Both the position numbers and the translations under genes were made by a program. From Paenibacillus sp. E222 (lineage in GTDB: Bacteria; Bacillota; Bacilli; Paenibacillales; Paenibacillaceae), in NCBI RefSeq assembly GCF_013401555.1, contig NZ_CP058552.1, positions 1,798,001-1,862,000 of the forward strand: a stretch of DNA of 64,000 nt. Direction: 5' to 3'. The notes beneath the pieces were generated by a model that had not been told where the DNA came from, did not search any database, and was given only the letters and a program-made list of their open reading frames with translations. Every line of letters starts with the position of its first letter. Within the stretch, counting starts at the first letter, position 1. Of the stretch, positions 9,385 to 19,131 are shown in pieces.

Positions 9385-10272
9385 ATGTTTCGTCTGGAGA
9401 CGTCCAAGTTGGATATCGCTTATGAGGAAAGACTGATTGTTGATAATCTGAATATTCAAATTCCCCAAGGAAAAATTACAGCACTTGTTGGAGCCAATGG
9501 TTCAGGGAAGTCTACGATCCTGAAAACGATGGCACGGATCATGAATCCAAAAGCAGGTAGTGTATTGCTCGACGGGAAGTCCATCCATAAGCAGTCCACG
9601 CGTGAAGTAGCCAAGCAGCTTGCGATTTTGCCACAAAATCCAACAGCGCCCGAAGGACTTACCGTAACCGAACTGGTGTCCTACGGACGTTTCCCTTATC
9701 AAAAAGGTTTTGGATCAATGCGTGCTGAAGACAAACGCATGATTGAGTGGGCTATTGAAGTGACAGGCATGACGGAGTTCCATGATCGTCCAATCGATCA
9801 ACTGTCCGGTGGACAGCGTCAGCGTGCCTGGATCGCCATGGCTCTTGCACAGGAGACAGACATTCTGTTCCTGGACGAGCCGACAACGTTCCTGGATATG
9901 GCTCACCAGCTTGAAGTACTGCAATTGCTGGAGCAGCTGAACGCCACAGCAAACCGTACGATCGTAATGGTTGTGCATGACTTGAACCATGCTTCCCGTT
10001 ATGCGCATCACATGATCGGTATCAAAAAAGGTAAAGCCATCGCTACAGGTTCACCTGTAGAGGTTATGAACTCCGATGTGCTTCGCGAAGTATTTAACAT
10101 TGAAGCTGATATCGTGATTGATCCACGTTCCGGTGTACCGCTCTGCTTGCCTTACGCCCTTGCGGGTGAACGTCAGCAACCAGCACCTCCAGAACAAGTG
10201 GTCATGAACAGTGCAATGGTTCATGCTGGAGCACGGACAGAGCAACGCGTTCGTCACGCGACAGGAATTTAA
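9385..10272 (+). CDS. Iron-siderophore ABC transporter ATP-binding protein
   Basis: A 295-residue FecE/FhuC-type ATPase that powers ferric-siderophore import. Visible: Walker A GANGSGKST (36-44), signature LSGGQRQRA near 138, Walker B ILFLDEPT near 160 and the switch His in VVHDLNH. The last 45 residues are a Pro/Gln-rich extension beyond the usual end. No permease or binding protein gene flanks it, as with B. subtilis YusV, the shared ATPase of several siderophore permeases; it may likewise serve systems elsewhere, including the binding protein at 40904. A perfect Fur box lies upstream. The general function is firm, the substrate unknown. Confidence 0.9.
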   Translation: MFRLETSKLDIAYEERLIVDNLNIQIPQGKITALVGANGSGKSTILKTMARIMNPKAGSVLLDGKSIHKQSTREVAKQLAILPQNPTAPEGLTVTELVSYGRFPYQKGFGSMRAEDKRMIEWAIEVTGMTEFHDRPIDQLSGGQRQRAWIAMALAQETDILFLDEPTTFLDMAHQLEVLQLLEQLNATANRTIVMVVHDLNHASRYAHHMIGIKKGKAIATGSPVEVMNSDVLREVFNIEADIVIDPRSGVPLCLPYALAGERQQPAPPEQVVMNSAMVHAGARTEQRVRHATGI

Positions 10273-10304
10273 ATGAAACGGGCCGTATGTGGTCCTAAAC
10301 GATA

Positions 10305-10341
10305 GAATGAAGCCGCTGTGCGTTATGCACGCGGCTCATTC
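10305..10341 (+). terminator. Strong hairpin after the iron ATPase gene, no T-tract
   Basis: GAATG, AGCCGC and GTGC pair with GCAC, GCGGCT and CATTC, with single-base bulges and a loop of five. There is no T-run after it, so it may stabilise the 3' end or act as a weak terminator. Confidence 0.45.
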
Positions 10342-10496
10342 GCATTCTAGGAGTTCTACAGGATGGGAGCAATCAGCTACACCTGGTTACGGGAATGTGG
10401 ACGAGTAACAACCGGGATGATTGGCGAAAGGTCTGTCCATGTTGATGGAGGAATTGTGGTTCTGCAAATAAACTTGAGCAGGGTGTAATCAAAGAT

Positions 10497-10525
10497 TTGG
10501 TAATTGATCGCCTCAGGTCTATAAT
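10497..10525 (+). promoter_or_regulatory. Probable promoter of the peroxidase gene
   Basis: TTGGTA (10497-10502) and TATAAT (10520-10525) are separated by 17 bases, about 90 bases before the start at 10612. The remainder of the 10273-10611 gap holds only the hairpin listed separately. Confidence 0.5.
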
Positions 10526-10611
10526 ATAGAGACAGGCTGTGTGCCGCATGATCATTCGGTACAGTACATACAGCAGCCCAACCTACATCATACTCATGGG
10601 AGGAATCAGTC

Positions 10612-11094
10612 ATGTCCGTATATTCGTATCAGGCGGTAACGACCGCAAATCAGGAAGTTCCACTCGATCTGTATCAAGGCAAAGTGTTGGTGATCGCCAA
10701 TACAGCCAGCAAGTGTGGACTGACTCCACAATACGGTGAATTGCAGAAGCTCTATGATCGCTATCGTGATCAAGGCTTGGTTGTACTGGGTTTCCCTTGT
10801 AACCAGTTTGGCGGCCAGGAGCCGGGTACCAGTGAGGAAGCAGAATCCTTCTGCCAAATCAACTATGGCGTTAATTTCCCGGTGTTTGCCAAGGTCGACG
10901 TAAATGGTGAAGATGCGCATCCATTATTCAAGTATCTGCGTGAGCAGCAACCTGGTGTTGGCGAAGACAACAGCATCCAATGGAATTTCACCAAGTTCCT
11001 CGTAAATCGTGATGGTGAAGTTGTAGGGCGTGTTGAACCAAAAGAATCCCCTGAAGCCATGTCTGCTGAGATTGAAAAGCTGCTTGGCGTATAA
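10612..11094 (+). CDS. bsaA: Glutathione peroxidase-type thiol peroxidase
   Basis: A 160-residue cytoplasmic enzyme that reduces hydroperoxides. The peroxidatic residue is Cys35 in NTASKCGLTPQY, not selenocysteine; Cys81 stands where the resolving Cys of yeast Gpx3-type enzymes sits, which suggests thioredoxin rather than glutathione as reductant. The conserved FPCNQFGGQEPG and WNFTKF motifs are present. Length is normal for the family. GGAGGA precedes ATG 10612. It appears monocistronic, with its own promoter and terminator. The symbol follows the B. subtilis name for this family. Confidence 0.93.
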   Translation: MSVYSYQAVTTANQEVPLDLYQGKVLVIANTASKCGLTPQYGELQKLYDRYRDQGLVVLGFPCNQFGGQEPGTSEEAESFCQINYGVNFPVFAKVDVNGEDAHPLFKYLREQQPGVGEDNSIQWNFTKFLVNRDGEVVGRVEPKESPEAMSAEIEKLLGV

Positions 11095-11104
11095 AATGAA
11101 CGAG

Positions 11105-11141
11105 AAGCCTGCCTCCCGATTGGAGGACAGGCTTTTTTTTG
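11105..11141 (+). terminator. Terminator after the peroxidase gene
   Basis: AAGCCTGCCTCC pairs with GGAGGACAGGCTT across a short loop, followed by eight T. It lies between convergent genes and may also stop minus-strand transcription. Confidence 0.9.
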
Positions 11142-11181
11142 AATTTATTTTGAAATGAAGGCTATGCTCTACCAAGCTTCA

Positions 11182-14097
11182 TCACATCTCAACTTTTTGT
11201 TTGGCTGAGGGATTTGCAGACAATTCCTCCAGAATGCCATCCAGGATATCCGGTGACATCTGAAACATGCCATTTTCCCTAATCTCACGGAAGGAGGAAG
11301 TACGTACGATGTTATGGGTAGCTCCGGTCAATAACTGGGGCGCATGTCGTTCTACGACTTCTTTCGCATGAGGGTCCATAAGCAGCTCATTTAATCTTGT
11401 TTTTTCAGTGTAGCTTTCCACAAACAGGTCGCCGTACTCGTAAATAAAGGTGTAGCTTCCTGAGCCTGCAATCAGCTCTACACCGGAGGAGGTTTCTTTA
11501 GCGGAAGTGATGCCCTCCCTGCCTGTGACAGCTTTTCCGCCCTCTTGCAGGGAGGCGAGCTTTGCGCCATGGAGAATGATTCGGCCAGTTGTATTAACAG
11601 GCAGGGTGACGCTCACTTCCATTTCCTTGCCTCGGACGTGCCAACCTGACTCCAGCTTACCGTAAGGGGTCTGATGCCAGGCGCTGGCATGAGTGAGCAG
11701 ATTCGCGCCGAATAACGGTTCAATCCGTACCTCCCTGAATCCGGGAGCAACCATGTCCAGACCGGCAATGCTGCGGATCATCCATTCGCCAACGGCTCCA
11801 TAGGAATAGTGGTTAAAGGAATTCATGTCATCGCTCCAGAAGGAGCCGTCTTCCTTGATGCTGTCCCAATGCTCCCAGATCGTGGTTGCACCTTTGGAGA
11901 CGGAGTACAGCCATCCAGGATAACTGTCCTGCATGAGCAATCGGACCGCTGTGCTATGGTAACCGTTGCCTGAGAGTGCAAAGCACAGATATGGTGTCCC
12001 GACGAACCCTGTCGTCAGATGGTAGTCATTTTGAATAATGAGATCGTTGAGGTCTGCGGCCACGCGCTGCTGTAATACCGGCTCTGCCAGATCAAACATC
12101 AGAGTGAGCACATGAGCTGTCTGCGTAGGAACGGCGACCCGACCTGTCGGCGTCATATACTCATCCCGATAGGCCTGAACAATATTCTCAAGCAACTCCC
12201 CGTATTGCCGTGCCTCTTCTTCATTACCAAGTATACTTGCCGTATCTCGTACCAGCCGTGTCGAATGGGCATAGAAAGCGGTGGCAATCAGATCTTCTGG
12301 TGTCGCCCCTTTATAGCTGTTCTCCTTCGCGTCCAGCCCCAGCCAGTCTCCGAAGTGAAATCCGGTATTCCACAGAAATTCGTTATCGCCCTGGACACGG
12401 ATATAGTTGACCCAGCGTTTCATACTATCATACTGTTCTGCAAGAAGCCTCAGGTCACCGTAAAATTGATAGATGGTCCACGGACAGATGACGGCTGCAT
12501 CTCCCCAGGCCGCCGAACTGGCTCCGCCAATAATGTCAGGCACGACAAAAGGAATACCACCATCCAAGTGCTGCTCTGCCTTTACATCTCGCAGCCATTT
12601 AGTAAAGAACGGTCCACCGTGATAATTGAACAGGGCGGTGCCGATGAACACCTGGGCATCACCAGTCCAGCCCAATCGTTCATCCCGCTGTGGACAATCG
12701 GTAGGCACATCGACGAAATTGCCTCTTTGCCCCCAGCGTATGTTGCTTTGAAGCTGATTAATCCGCTCATCCGAGCATGCAAAGTCCCCTGTTGAAGCCA
12801 TATCCGAATGAATGACCTCTCCCTGAAATGCGTCCAAGGGCAGCCCCTGCTCCGAACCAGGGAACCCCTCAACCTTAACGTAACGGAATCCCTGGAAGGT
12901 AAAGTAGGGGGCATATGCTTCCGTACCTTCACCCTTGGTAATATAAGTAATCGTCTGTCTCGCCGGACGAAGGTTGCCAAAATAAATATTGCCATCCCGA
13001 TCAAGTACTTCAGCATGTCGCAGTTCAATTTGCGTCCCGGCAGGGGCCTGAACTTTTAACCGAATGCGCCCAACCATGTTCTGTCCCATGTCGAGCACAT
13101 GATCACCCGCAGGTGTTAACAGGTATTGAATCGGCTTCACGACCTCTGTAACGCGGGTGGGGACATTCTCTTGGGCAACCAGATGATCATAGGATAAATC
13201 CAGTTGCTCAGCCTCCACCCATTGCGAATCGTCAAAGGCAGGGTTCATCCAGCCACTTTGCTCCAGCCTTGCGTCATACGTTTCTCCATGGTAGATGTTG
13301 CTGTATAGGATCGGCGCCAGGCAGCATCGCCAATCGGCGTCGGAGATTACAACGGATTCCGTGCCATCCTCATGGCGGATATGCATTTGAATCAGTACGG
13401 CGCGATTCGGCCCGTACATATAGTTTCGCCCTTCAAATCCAAGCCCGCCCCGGTACCAGCCATCTCCCAGCATGACCCCTATTGCGTTGGCGTCCTGATG
13501 CAGCAGATGAGTCACGTCGTAGGTCTGGTACTGTTGTCGGTGATGGTAGCTTGTCCAGCCCGGTGTCAGCAGATCTGCGGATACTTTGGAACCGTTGAGG
13601 TACAGCTCGTATAGGCCGGCAGCAGTAGAATAGACCCGGGCAGACACGACAGGGGAGGATGAACGCAGGCCAAATTCACGTCGCAGAAGAAAGGCAGGGT
13701 GTGCATCAGCATCAATCCTTGATGTATCCGGCGTAATCCACTTCGCTTGCCAGGCATTCGAGCTGTATAGAGCTGTCTCCAATTGACCAGGCTCACTCCA
13801 ATCCGACTCGCTTCCGTTGGTATCCCAGACTTGGACTCTGAACTGGTATGCGATTCGCGGCTGGAGTTCTGGACCAGCATATTCGATATGAACGGAATTC
13901 GACGAGATCACATGACCTGTATCCCATAAGGGAGCTTCGAAGTCATGCCCTGCTGTCAGCTGGATTCTGTAGCCTGATTGTACAACTCCTCGCCGACTTG
14001 ACTGTGTGATCCAACTGAAACGTGGGCGACGGACATCTGTGCCTAGGCAATGCTCCCTGTACTCACAGGTTAAGGTTTCAATAAAAAGATCAGACAT
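11182..14097 (-). CDS. Alpha-L-rhamnosidase, GH78
   Basis: A 971-residue GH78 enzyme that releases terminal L-rhamnose. Order: N-terminal beta-sandwich domains, an (alpha/alpha)6 barrel with the hallmark DCPQRDERLGWTGDAQ (about 464-479) that carries the acidic catalytic and binding residues, a C-terminal beta-domain, and a helical tail of about 60 residues rich in Glu and Lys. There is no signal peptide, so it should act in the cytoplasm on imported rhamno-oligosaccharides. It is the last gene of a minus-strand operon after two sugar permeases (50-base gap), which fits uptake followed by intracellular cleavage. Confidence 0.95.
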   Translation of the reverse strand: MSDLFIETLTCEYREHCLGTDVRRPRFSWITQSSRRGVVQSGYRIQLTAGHDFEAPLWDTGHVISSNSVHIEYAGPELQPRIAYQFRVQVWDTNGSESDWSEPGQLETALYSSNAWQAKWITPDTSRIDADAHPAFLLRREFGLRSSSPVVSARVYSTAAGLYELYLNGSKVSADLLTPGWTSYHHRQQYQTYDVTHLLHQDANAIGVMLGDGWYRGGLGFEGRNYMYGPNRAVLIQMHIRHEDGTESVVISDADWRCCLAPILYSNIYHGETYDARLEQSGWMNPAFDDSQWVEAEQLDLSYDHLVAQENVPTRVTEVVKPIQYLLTPAGDHVLDMGQNMVGRIRLKVQAPAGTQIELRHAEVLDRDGNIYFGNLRPARQTITYITKGEGTEAYAPYFTFQGFRYVKVEGFPGSEQGLPLDAFQGEVIHSDMASTGDFACSDERINQLQSNIRWGQRGNFVDVPTDCPQRDERLGWTGDAQVFIGTALFNYHGGPFFTKWLRDVKAEQHLDGGIPFVVPDIIGGASSAAWGDAAVICPWTIYQFYGDLRLLAEQYDSMKRWVNYIRVQGDNEFLWNTGFHFGDWLGLDAKENSYKGATPEDLIATAFYAHSTRLVRDTASILGNEEEARQYGELLENIVQAYRDEYMTPTGRVAVPTQTAHVLTLMFDLAEPVLQQRVAADLNDLIIQNDYHLTTGFVGTPYLCFALSGNGYHSTAVRLLMQDSYPGWLYSVSKGATTIWEHWDSIKEDGSFWSDDMNSFNHYSYGAVGEWMIRSIAGLDMVAPGFREVRIEPLFGANLLTHASAWHQTPYGKLESGWHVRGKEMEVSVTLPVNTTGRIILHGAKLASLQEGGKAVTGREGITSAKETSSGVELIAGSGSYTFIYEYGDLFVESYTEKTRLNELLMDPHAKEVVERHAPQLLTGATHNIVRTSSFREIRENGMFQMSPDILDGILEELSANPSAKQKVEM

Positions 14098-14147
14098 GAA
14101 TAATTCCTCCCAGGACCCGTATCATTCGGGTATTTGTAGATTGAAGG

Positions 14148-14981
14148 TCAGCCCTTGACGGAGCCTGCCGTCATGCCTGATACAATCTGTCTATTGAAGA
14201 ACAGAAACAGGACAAGCGGCGGCAGAGTAATAAGCAGAATATTGGTGAACAACAGGTTGTACTGCGTCACATACTGACTCTGGAAGTTGTACATGGTCAG
14301 CTGAACGGTCGCATTTTTGGAGCCAGGCAAGAAATAGAGTGGATTTGTAAAATCATTGAAAATGGTAACGGAGGACAGGACGATTACCGTGGCTGTTACC
14401 GGCTGAAGCAGGGGCAGAATGATGCTGAAGAACAGCCGTATGCCGCTGCATCCATCGATCACAGCCGCCTCATCCAATTCCCGCGGTATCGCCGACATAA
14501 AGCCACGGTACAGAATGATTGCAAATGGCAAACCCAGTGCAACCTCCACGAGAATCAGTCCCAGCAGTGTTTTGAACAGCCCCAGCCCATCCAGTACCCA
14601 GATTGTCGGTACGATGGCCGGAGGAATGATAAGTCCTGCGAGCACAAGGAAATTGAACAGCGGCGTAAGCCGGTCACGTCTGCGCTGAATAACGTATGCA
14701 GCCATGGCACACAAAACAATGATGAAGGCGATGGAAGCAACGGTTAATACAGTACTGTTAAAGAAGGCACGAATCAGCATGAAATCGCGGGCCGAAACCA
14801 CGGTTTGTATGTTATCCCACAACTGGAACACGGTGGGCGGCGCCAGATTGAGCAGTGATGCTTCCTTCACGTCCTTGGCAGCGTTGGTGATGATGAAGTA
14901 GAACGGTATCCAGAAAGCAACGATAGTGAACAGCACTCCCGCTGCTTCCAATATCCAGTTGCGAGCGCGATGCAGCTTCAC
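14148..14981 (-). CDS. Carbohydrate ABC transporter permease, MalG type
   Basis: A 277-residue inner-membrane permease with about six hydrophobic helices and the cytoplasmic EAA-type loop (RELDEAAVIDGCSGIRLFF) that contacts the ATPase. It starts at GTG 14981, overlapping the stop of the partner permease by four bases, a translationally coupled pair. It precedes the rhamnosidase gene, so the likely cargo is a rhamnose-containing oligosaccharide. No ATPase gene is in the operon; such systems commonly use a shared MsmX-type ATPase, here inferred. Confidence 0.92.
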   Translation of the reverse strand: MKLHRARNWILEAAGVLFTIVAFWIPFYFIITNAAKDVKEASLLNLAPPTVFQLWDNIQTVVSARDFMLIRAFFNSTVLTVASIAFIIVLCAMAAYVIQRRRDRLTPLFNFLVLAGLIIPPAIVPTIWVLDGLGLFKTLLGLILVEVALGLPFAIILYRGFMSAIPRELDEAAVIDGCSGIRLFFSIILPLLQPVTATVIVLSSVTIFNDFTNPLYFLPGSKNATVQLTMYNFQSQYVTQYNLLFTNILLITLPPLVLFLFFNRQIVSGMTAGSVKG

Positions 14982-15844
14982 AGTTCGGCCTCCTTTCGAT
15001 TCATATAGGAATACAGTGGTAAGGCGAGCAGTGTAACCAGGATGAAGAGAATCACATTGCCTGCCGTGGCAAGACCGTAAAAGCCTCCCTGGTACTGTTT
15101 ATAGATAATGGATGCAATGAGGTCGGTGGTGAAGCCGGGGCCTCCCTTGGTCATCGTCCAGATCAGGTCGAAGGAACGCAATCCGCCAATAAAGGACAGG
15201 ATAATGACCGAATGCGTAGCTGGGCGGCAAAGTGGGACAATAATGTTCCAAAATTTGTGCCAGCCGTTGCCGCCATCCATCTGCAGAGCTTCATAGTAAT
15301 CTTCCGGGATACTGAGTATGCCTGCTATATAGATGACGGTCGCGAAGCCGAGGCCTTTCCACACATCTACAAAAGCTACCGAGAGCAGGGCGAGCCTGAC
15401 GTCTCCCAGCCAATCTGGTCCCTCTATTCCGATCAAGGCGAGGCCTGAGTTAATGATCCCTTCTGTCGGATGCATCATAGCGCTAAAGGCAATGCCAACG
15501 GCTATCGTACTGATCAGGGTCGGGAAAAATATGACGGAGCGCAGATAGCTTTTGGAGCGAATTTTGGACGTCAGCACCACGCCGAGCAGCAGGCCGATGA
15601 CCACTTTAAGAGCGCAGGTCACCACAGCGTAGATCAATGTATTTTTGAATCCGATGCTAAGGGATTGCTCTTGAAAGAAAGTAACAAAGTTCTCAAGCCC
15701 GATGAATTCCCATTCGGTCAGATTCCATCGTGTCAGACTGAAGAAGAAGGACAGGGCCGTCGGCAAAATAAAAATCACCAGATAGACGAGTGCCGCCGGC
15801 AGCAAAAACCAATAAGAATACGTCTGTTTGACGGTTTTATTCAC
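14978..15844 (-). CDS. Carbohydrate ABC transporter permease, MalF type
   Basis: A 288-residue permease with an N-terminal hydrophobic helix (YWFLLPAALVYLVIFILP), about six membrane segments and an EAA-like loop (EDYYEALQMDGGNGWHKFW). Its GTG start at 15844 has AGGAGAG upstream. It lies 55 bases after the binding protein gene and overlaps the second permease. Together the two form the channel of a sugar importer in the rhamnoside operon. Confidence 0.92.
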   Translation of the reverse strand: MNKTVKQTYSYWFLLPAALVYLVIFILPTALSFFFSLTRWNLTEWEFIGLENFVTFFQEQSLSIGFKNTLIYAVVTCALKVVIGLLLGVVLTSKIRSKSYLRSVIFFPTLISTIAVGIAFSAMMHPTEGIINSGLALIGIEGPDWLGDVRLALLSVAFVDVWKGLGFATVIYIAGILSIPEDYYEALQMDGGNGWHKFWNIIVPLCRPATHSVIILSFIGGLRSFDLIWTMTKGGPGFTTDLIASIIYKQYQGGFYGLATAGNVILFILVTLLALPLYSYMNRKEAEL

Positions 15845-15899
15845 ATCGCTCTCTCCTCTGGGTTAACTGGATTTCTTATGATATGAATGTAGATCGAGG

Positions 15900-17276
15900 T
15901 TACCATCCATCCAATCCAAGCTGCTTGGCCTGCTTCTCAACATCCTTGTCATAGGCGGCAGCGCCTTCTGCAGCCGTTTTGATGCCTGAGCCAACCTCGA
16001 CGGTAATCTGCTCCAGGCTTGGGCCTTTGACGGGTGAGAGGTATTCCAACGCTGGTGCCGTCTGGTTCGAATCGAAATACGGCAGCATTTCCTTAACAAC
16101 GGTAGGTACACTATCGGGAATCGAGGCCCCCTGAATCAGAAAGGGTCCCGTAGGTGAGGATGCCGCAGCTACAGTCTTCGTTCCTTCGACCGATGCGATA
16201 AAGGCCAGAAACTTCTTGGCTTCCTCGATGTGCTCACTTTCTTTGTAGATGTATGCTCCACCTGGAAGCCAGATCGTCAGGCCGTTAGCTGATGCATCGT
16301 CCCCCGGCTGTGCGAAGAAACCGATATCCTCTATTTGATCGGGGAAGTTTTGAGCCACGGCTGGAATAGCGGAGGATAGCATTGGATATTGTGCTCCCTT
16401 GCCCTCGGCCAGCATTTTTAATCCGGAATCGTAAGTCGTTGCTAGGAAATCCTTGTTCATGAAGTTCTGGTCATGCAGTTCCTGAAGCTTCTCGAAGCTG
16501 CGCAGTGTGGCAGGTGTGCCTGCAATCGTCGCTTGATGGGATGTAAACTGATTAGCGAAATCCGGTACCTGGGTCTGGATGTTGTAATAATCCGCCAAAA
16601 CGACCAGTTGAGAGGTCCAGGAATCCTTATAGGTGCCGATGACGGGGGTAATACCGGTGGCTTTGATTTTATTACTGTTCTCCATTAGCTCGTTCCATGT
16701 CTTGGGTACCGTCAGGTTGAGCTGACTGTAGATTTTTTTATTGTAGAACCAGCCTCCGGCTGTAGTGGAGCCCGAGGGTACACCATAAATGCGTCCTTTA
16801 TAGGTTACCGCCGGTTTAAAGGCATCCATAATGTTGTCCATAAGTGGTTCATCCGTCAGGTCCAGCAGATTTTTCTCCGGGGATAGTGCCTGCATCAGAG
16901 AACCGGAGTTGTAGAAAAACACATCAGCCATATCTCCGGTGGCGAGCCGGGTTTTCACGGTGTTGTCCCCCTCTGAGCCGTTAGGACGGGTCTCCAGCTC
17001 GATTTTGATATCCGAATTCAGTTTTTGAAAAGCGCTGATGTAAGCATTGGCCTGGTTTACAGCATCCTGCGAATTATCGACAAGCAGGGTAAGTGTAACT
17101 TGCGCCTGTTGATTGCTCGAGCTTCCGCTTGAGGAGCTGGAACTACTCTCCGTTGTACCAGAGCAGGCGGACAGCACAGCTGCCAGCATGGCGATGGCAC
17201 AGAACATAATAGTGGGCTTTGAACGCTGCCTGCTTCTCGGGAGGGCAGATGCGGACTCCGTTTTTCTCTTGAACAT
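15900..17276 (-). CDS. Sugar-binding lipoprotein of the rhamnoside ABC importer
   Basis: A 458-residue extracellular solute-binding protein, family 1 type. The signal peptide ends in a lipobox (LSAC, near residue 37), followed by a Ser-rich linker of about 20 residues and the two-lobed binding domain. I chose ATG 17276 because AAGGGG lies 8 bases upstream; an in-frame extension to 17357 would add 27 residues before the signal peptide. It is anchored in the membrane and should capture the oligosaccharide for the two permeases. A promoter region with a near-cre box lies upstream. Confidence 0.92.
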   Translation of the reverse strand: MFKRKTESASALPRSRQRSKPTIMFCAIAMLAAVLSACSGTTESSSSSSSGSSSNQQAQVTLTLLVDNSQDAVNQANAYISAFQKLNSDIKIELETRPNGSEGDNTVKTRLATGDMADVFFYNSGSLMQALSPEKNLLDLTDEPLMDNIMDAFKPAVTYKGRIYGVPSGSTTAGGWFYNKKIYSQLNLTVPKTWNELMENSNKIKATGITPVIGTYKDSWTSQLVVLADYYNIQTQVPDFANQFTSHQATIAGTPATLRSFEKLQELHDQNFMNKDFLATTYDSGLKMLAEGKGAQYPMLSSAIPAVAQNFPDQIEDIGFFAQPGDDASANGLTIWLPGGAYIYKESEHIEEAKKFLAFIASVEGTKTVAAASSPTGPFLIQGASIPDSVPTVVKEMLPYFDSNQTAPALEYLSPVKGPSLEQITVEVGSGIKTAAEGAAAYDKDVEKQAKQLGLDGW

Positions 17277-17362
17277 ATTCTCATCCCCTTGTTGAGATTT
17301 TTGATAGCTGCCAAAAGGTAGGCGCTGCCGATGCTTATATGTTAAGGGAGCGATCATATATA

Positions 17363-17376
17363 TGTAAGCGCTTTAT
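17363..17376 (-). promoter_or_regulatory. Near-consensus cre (CcpA) site before the binding protein gene
   Basis: TGTAAGCGCTTTAT matches the cre consensus TGWAANCGNTNWCA except for the last two bases. It lies in the 124-base gap between the sensor kinase and the binding protein gene and suggests glucose repression of the transport part of the operon. Confidence 0.5.
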
Positions 17377-17400
17377 TATTTGGATAAATGTCTGTTTTTT

Positions 17401-19131
17401 TTAGGTGGCGGGAAAGCGGAGGGTGACCCGGGTGCCCTGTCCCATTTCACTTTGCACCTGAAATGTACTGCTTGCACCATAGGTTAGATCCAGCCTCTCC
17501 TGCACATTGCGCAATCCGAAGCCTTGCTGAGTGCGGGATATATCCTTCATGCCGACACCGTTATCCTCCACTATAAACAGCATATATCCCTCATCCAGAA
17601 TTCCCCTCAAACGCAAGGTGCCTTCACCCACCTGGGGCTCCAGGCCGTGATAAATTGCATTTTCCACCAGGGGTTGCAGCATAAGCTTCATCATGCTCAT
17701 TCCCTTGATTGCTTCGTCCACCTCTTCAATGTAAGTGAACCGTTCACCAAAGCGAATGCGCTGAATATTCAAATAATGCTCAATATGCTTGAGCTCCATG
17801 TACACCGGAATGCGTTCCTGTCCTTTGTTCAGGCTGAGCTTAAAGCTTTCAGACAAGGATACCGCCATTTGGGCAATAGCTGTATCTTGCTTCAGCGTGG
17901 CCATCCAGTAGATCGAATCGAGGGTATTGTACAAAAAATGAGGCTTAATCTGTGATTGAAGAGCTCGAAGCTCTGCCTCACGCTCTTTAAGTTTCGATTG
18001 CAGGAGGCGTTCGTTCAGTTCGTCCCTTTCGAGGGCTACTCGCCTGAAGGTTTCCGCAATGACGCCCACTTCGTCCGGGGCAAATCGTTCAGGGAATTTG
18101 CTATGGCCAAGTGTCCAGTCCACCATCATTTTCTTTAACCGTAATAACGGCCGTGTAATGGTGCCTGAGAGGGTGTAGGAAGAGACAAGCGCTATTATAC
18201 CGATGAAGGTGGCGATAAGTGTTGTTGCCCAGCCAATTGAACGGGATTGTTTCAACAGCTCGCTGGATTCGACCATGTGAATGAACGTCCAGCCCGTCAC
18301 GCTATTGCGATAAGTGTTGACCAGGTATCCTTCATGCTCCAGACTTTGGATGACACTTGGCATGGTGCCTGAATCCGATTCCCATCCGGTGTTTGTACCA
18401 TACACGGATTGAATCTTCGCTTGTGCAGTGTCCAGAGCCATGTAGGAGCCGTAGTGGCTGGTGCTGAAAATTTTGTTAAAGATCCCGTCCGAAATGTTGA
18501 TAATAAGCAGTCCAATCGTCCTTCCCTCCGGGTCGTCCGCATCCCGGAATAGCTTGACAGTAGAGAAGGAGTCATCAGAGGTGCCAAACACATCAGAATG
18601 ATAATATACAATTTTTCCTTTGGCTGTAACGGCACGTGAATACCAATCCGAAGCGGTAATGGCGCTAACTTTGTCTGGAATTTCGTAGATGCCTGCCTCA
18701 TCCGATCTCCCCTCGCAATACGTGCGAAAATCTAGATCAAGCAGGCAGACGGATGAAATATATTTGCTGTCAATGGAGCTGCTGCTCAGAACGTTTTTTA
18801 GACGCTGGAGTGTTACGCCGTCCGCTGTTTGCTTCCCTCCTTGCGCATTGCTGCCGCGAAGAGCGTCCTTAATGCCATCATTCATGACAATGGATATGTG
18901 CAGATTGTTTATTGTTTTGAACAGCAGATCAGCTACTTCACCCGACATCTGCAGCTGCTCCAGGTTTGTCTGTGTGCTAATCTCCACCAGGGTTTGTTTG
19001 GCAACATTGTAGGAGATGAAGCCGAGCAAAAACAGGGAGGGCAGGGAGAGCATAATCATGGCGATCATTAAACGTGTACGGACACGTTTAATGCGTGGCA
19101 TAGATAACGTATACATCCATTGCTTCATCAT
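17401..19131 (-). CDS. Sensor histidine kinase, YesM type
   Basis: A 576-residue membrane kinase. Two hydrophobic segments (about 20-42 and 300-320) flank a large extracellular sensor domain; a HAMP-like region, a His_kinase domain with the phospho-acceptor motif QSQIKPHFLYNTLDS and an ATPase domain (VENAIYHGLEP and EDNGVGM) follow. It probably senses an extracellular sugar or the loaded binding protein and phosphorylates the response regulator whose stop codon overlaps its start (ATGA). It lies directly upstream of the rhamnoside importer. Confidence 0.93.
   Translation of the reverse strand: MMKQWMYTLSMPRIKRVRTRLMIAMIMLSLPSLFLLGFISYNVAKQTLVEISTQTNLEQLQMSGEVADLLFKTINNLHISIVMNDGIKDALRGSNAQGGKQTADGVTLQRLKNVLSSSSIDSKYISSVCLLDLDFRTYCEGRSDEAGIYEIPDKVSAITASDWYSRAVTAKGKIVYYHSDVFGTSDDSFSTVKLFRDADDPEGRTIGLLIINISDGIFNKIFSTSHYGSYMALDTAQAKIQSVYGTNTGWESDSGTMPSVIQSLEHEGYLVNTYRNSVTGWTFIHMVESSELLKQSRSIGWATTLIATFIGIIALVSSYTLSGTITRPLLRLKKMMVDWTLGHSKFPERFAPDEVGVIAETFRRVALERDELNERLLQSKLKEREAELRALQSQIKPHFLYNTLDSIYWMATLKQDTAIAQMAVSLSESFKLSLNKGQERIPVYMELKHIEHYLNIQRIRFGERFTYIEEVDEAIKGMSMMKLMLQPLVENAIYHGLEPQVGEGTLRLRGILDEGYMLFIVEDNGVGMKDISRTQQGFGLRNVQERLDLTYGASSTFQVQSEMGQGTRVTLRFPAT

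Noticed and set aside
12112..12795. 227-codon plus-strand frame inside the rhamnosidase gene
   Set aside because: It overlaps the catalytic barrel on the opposite strand and has no recognisable motif.
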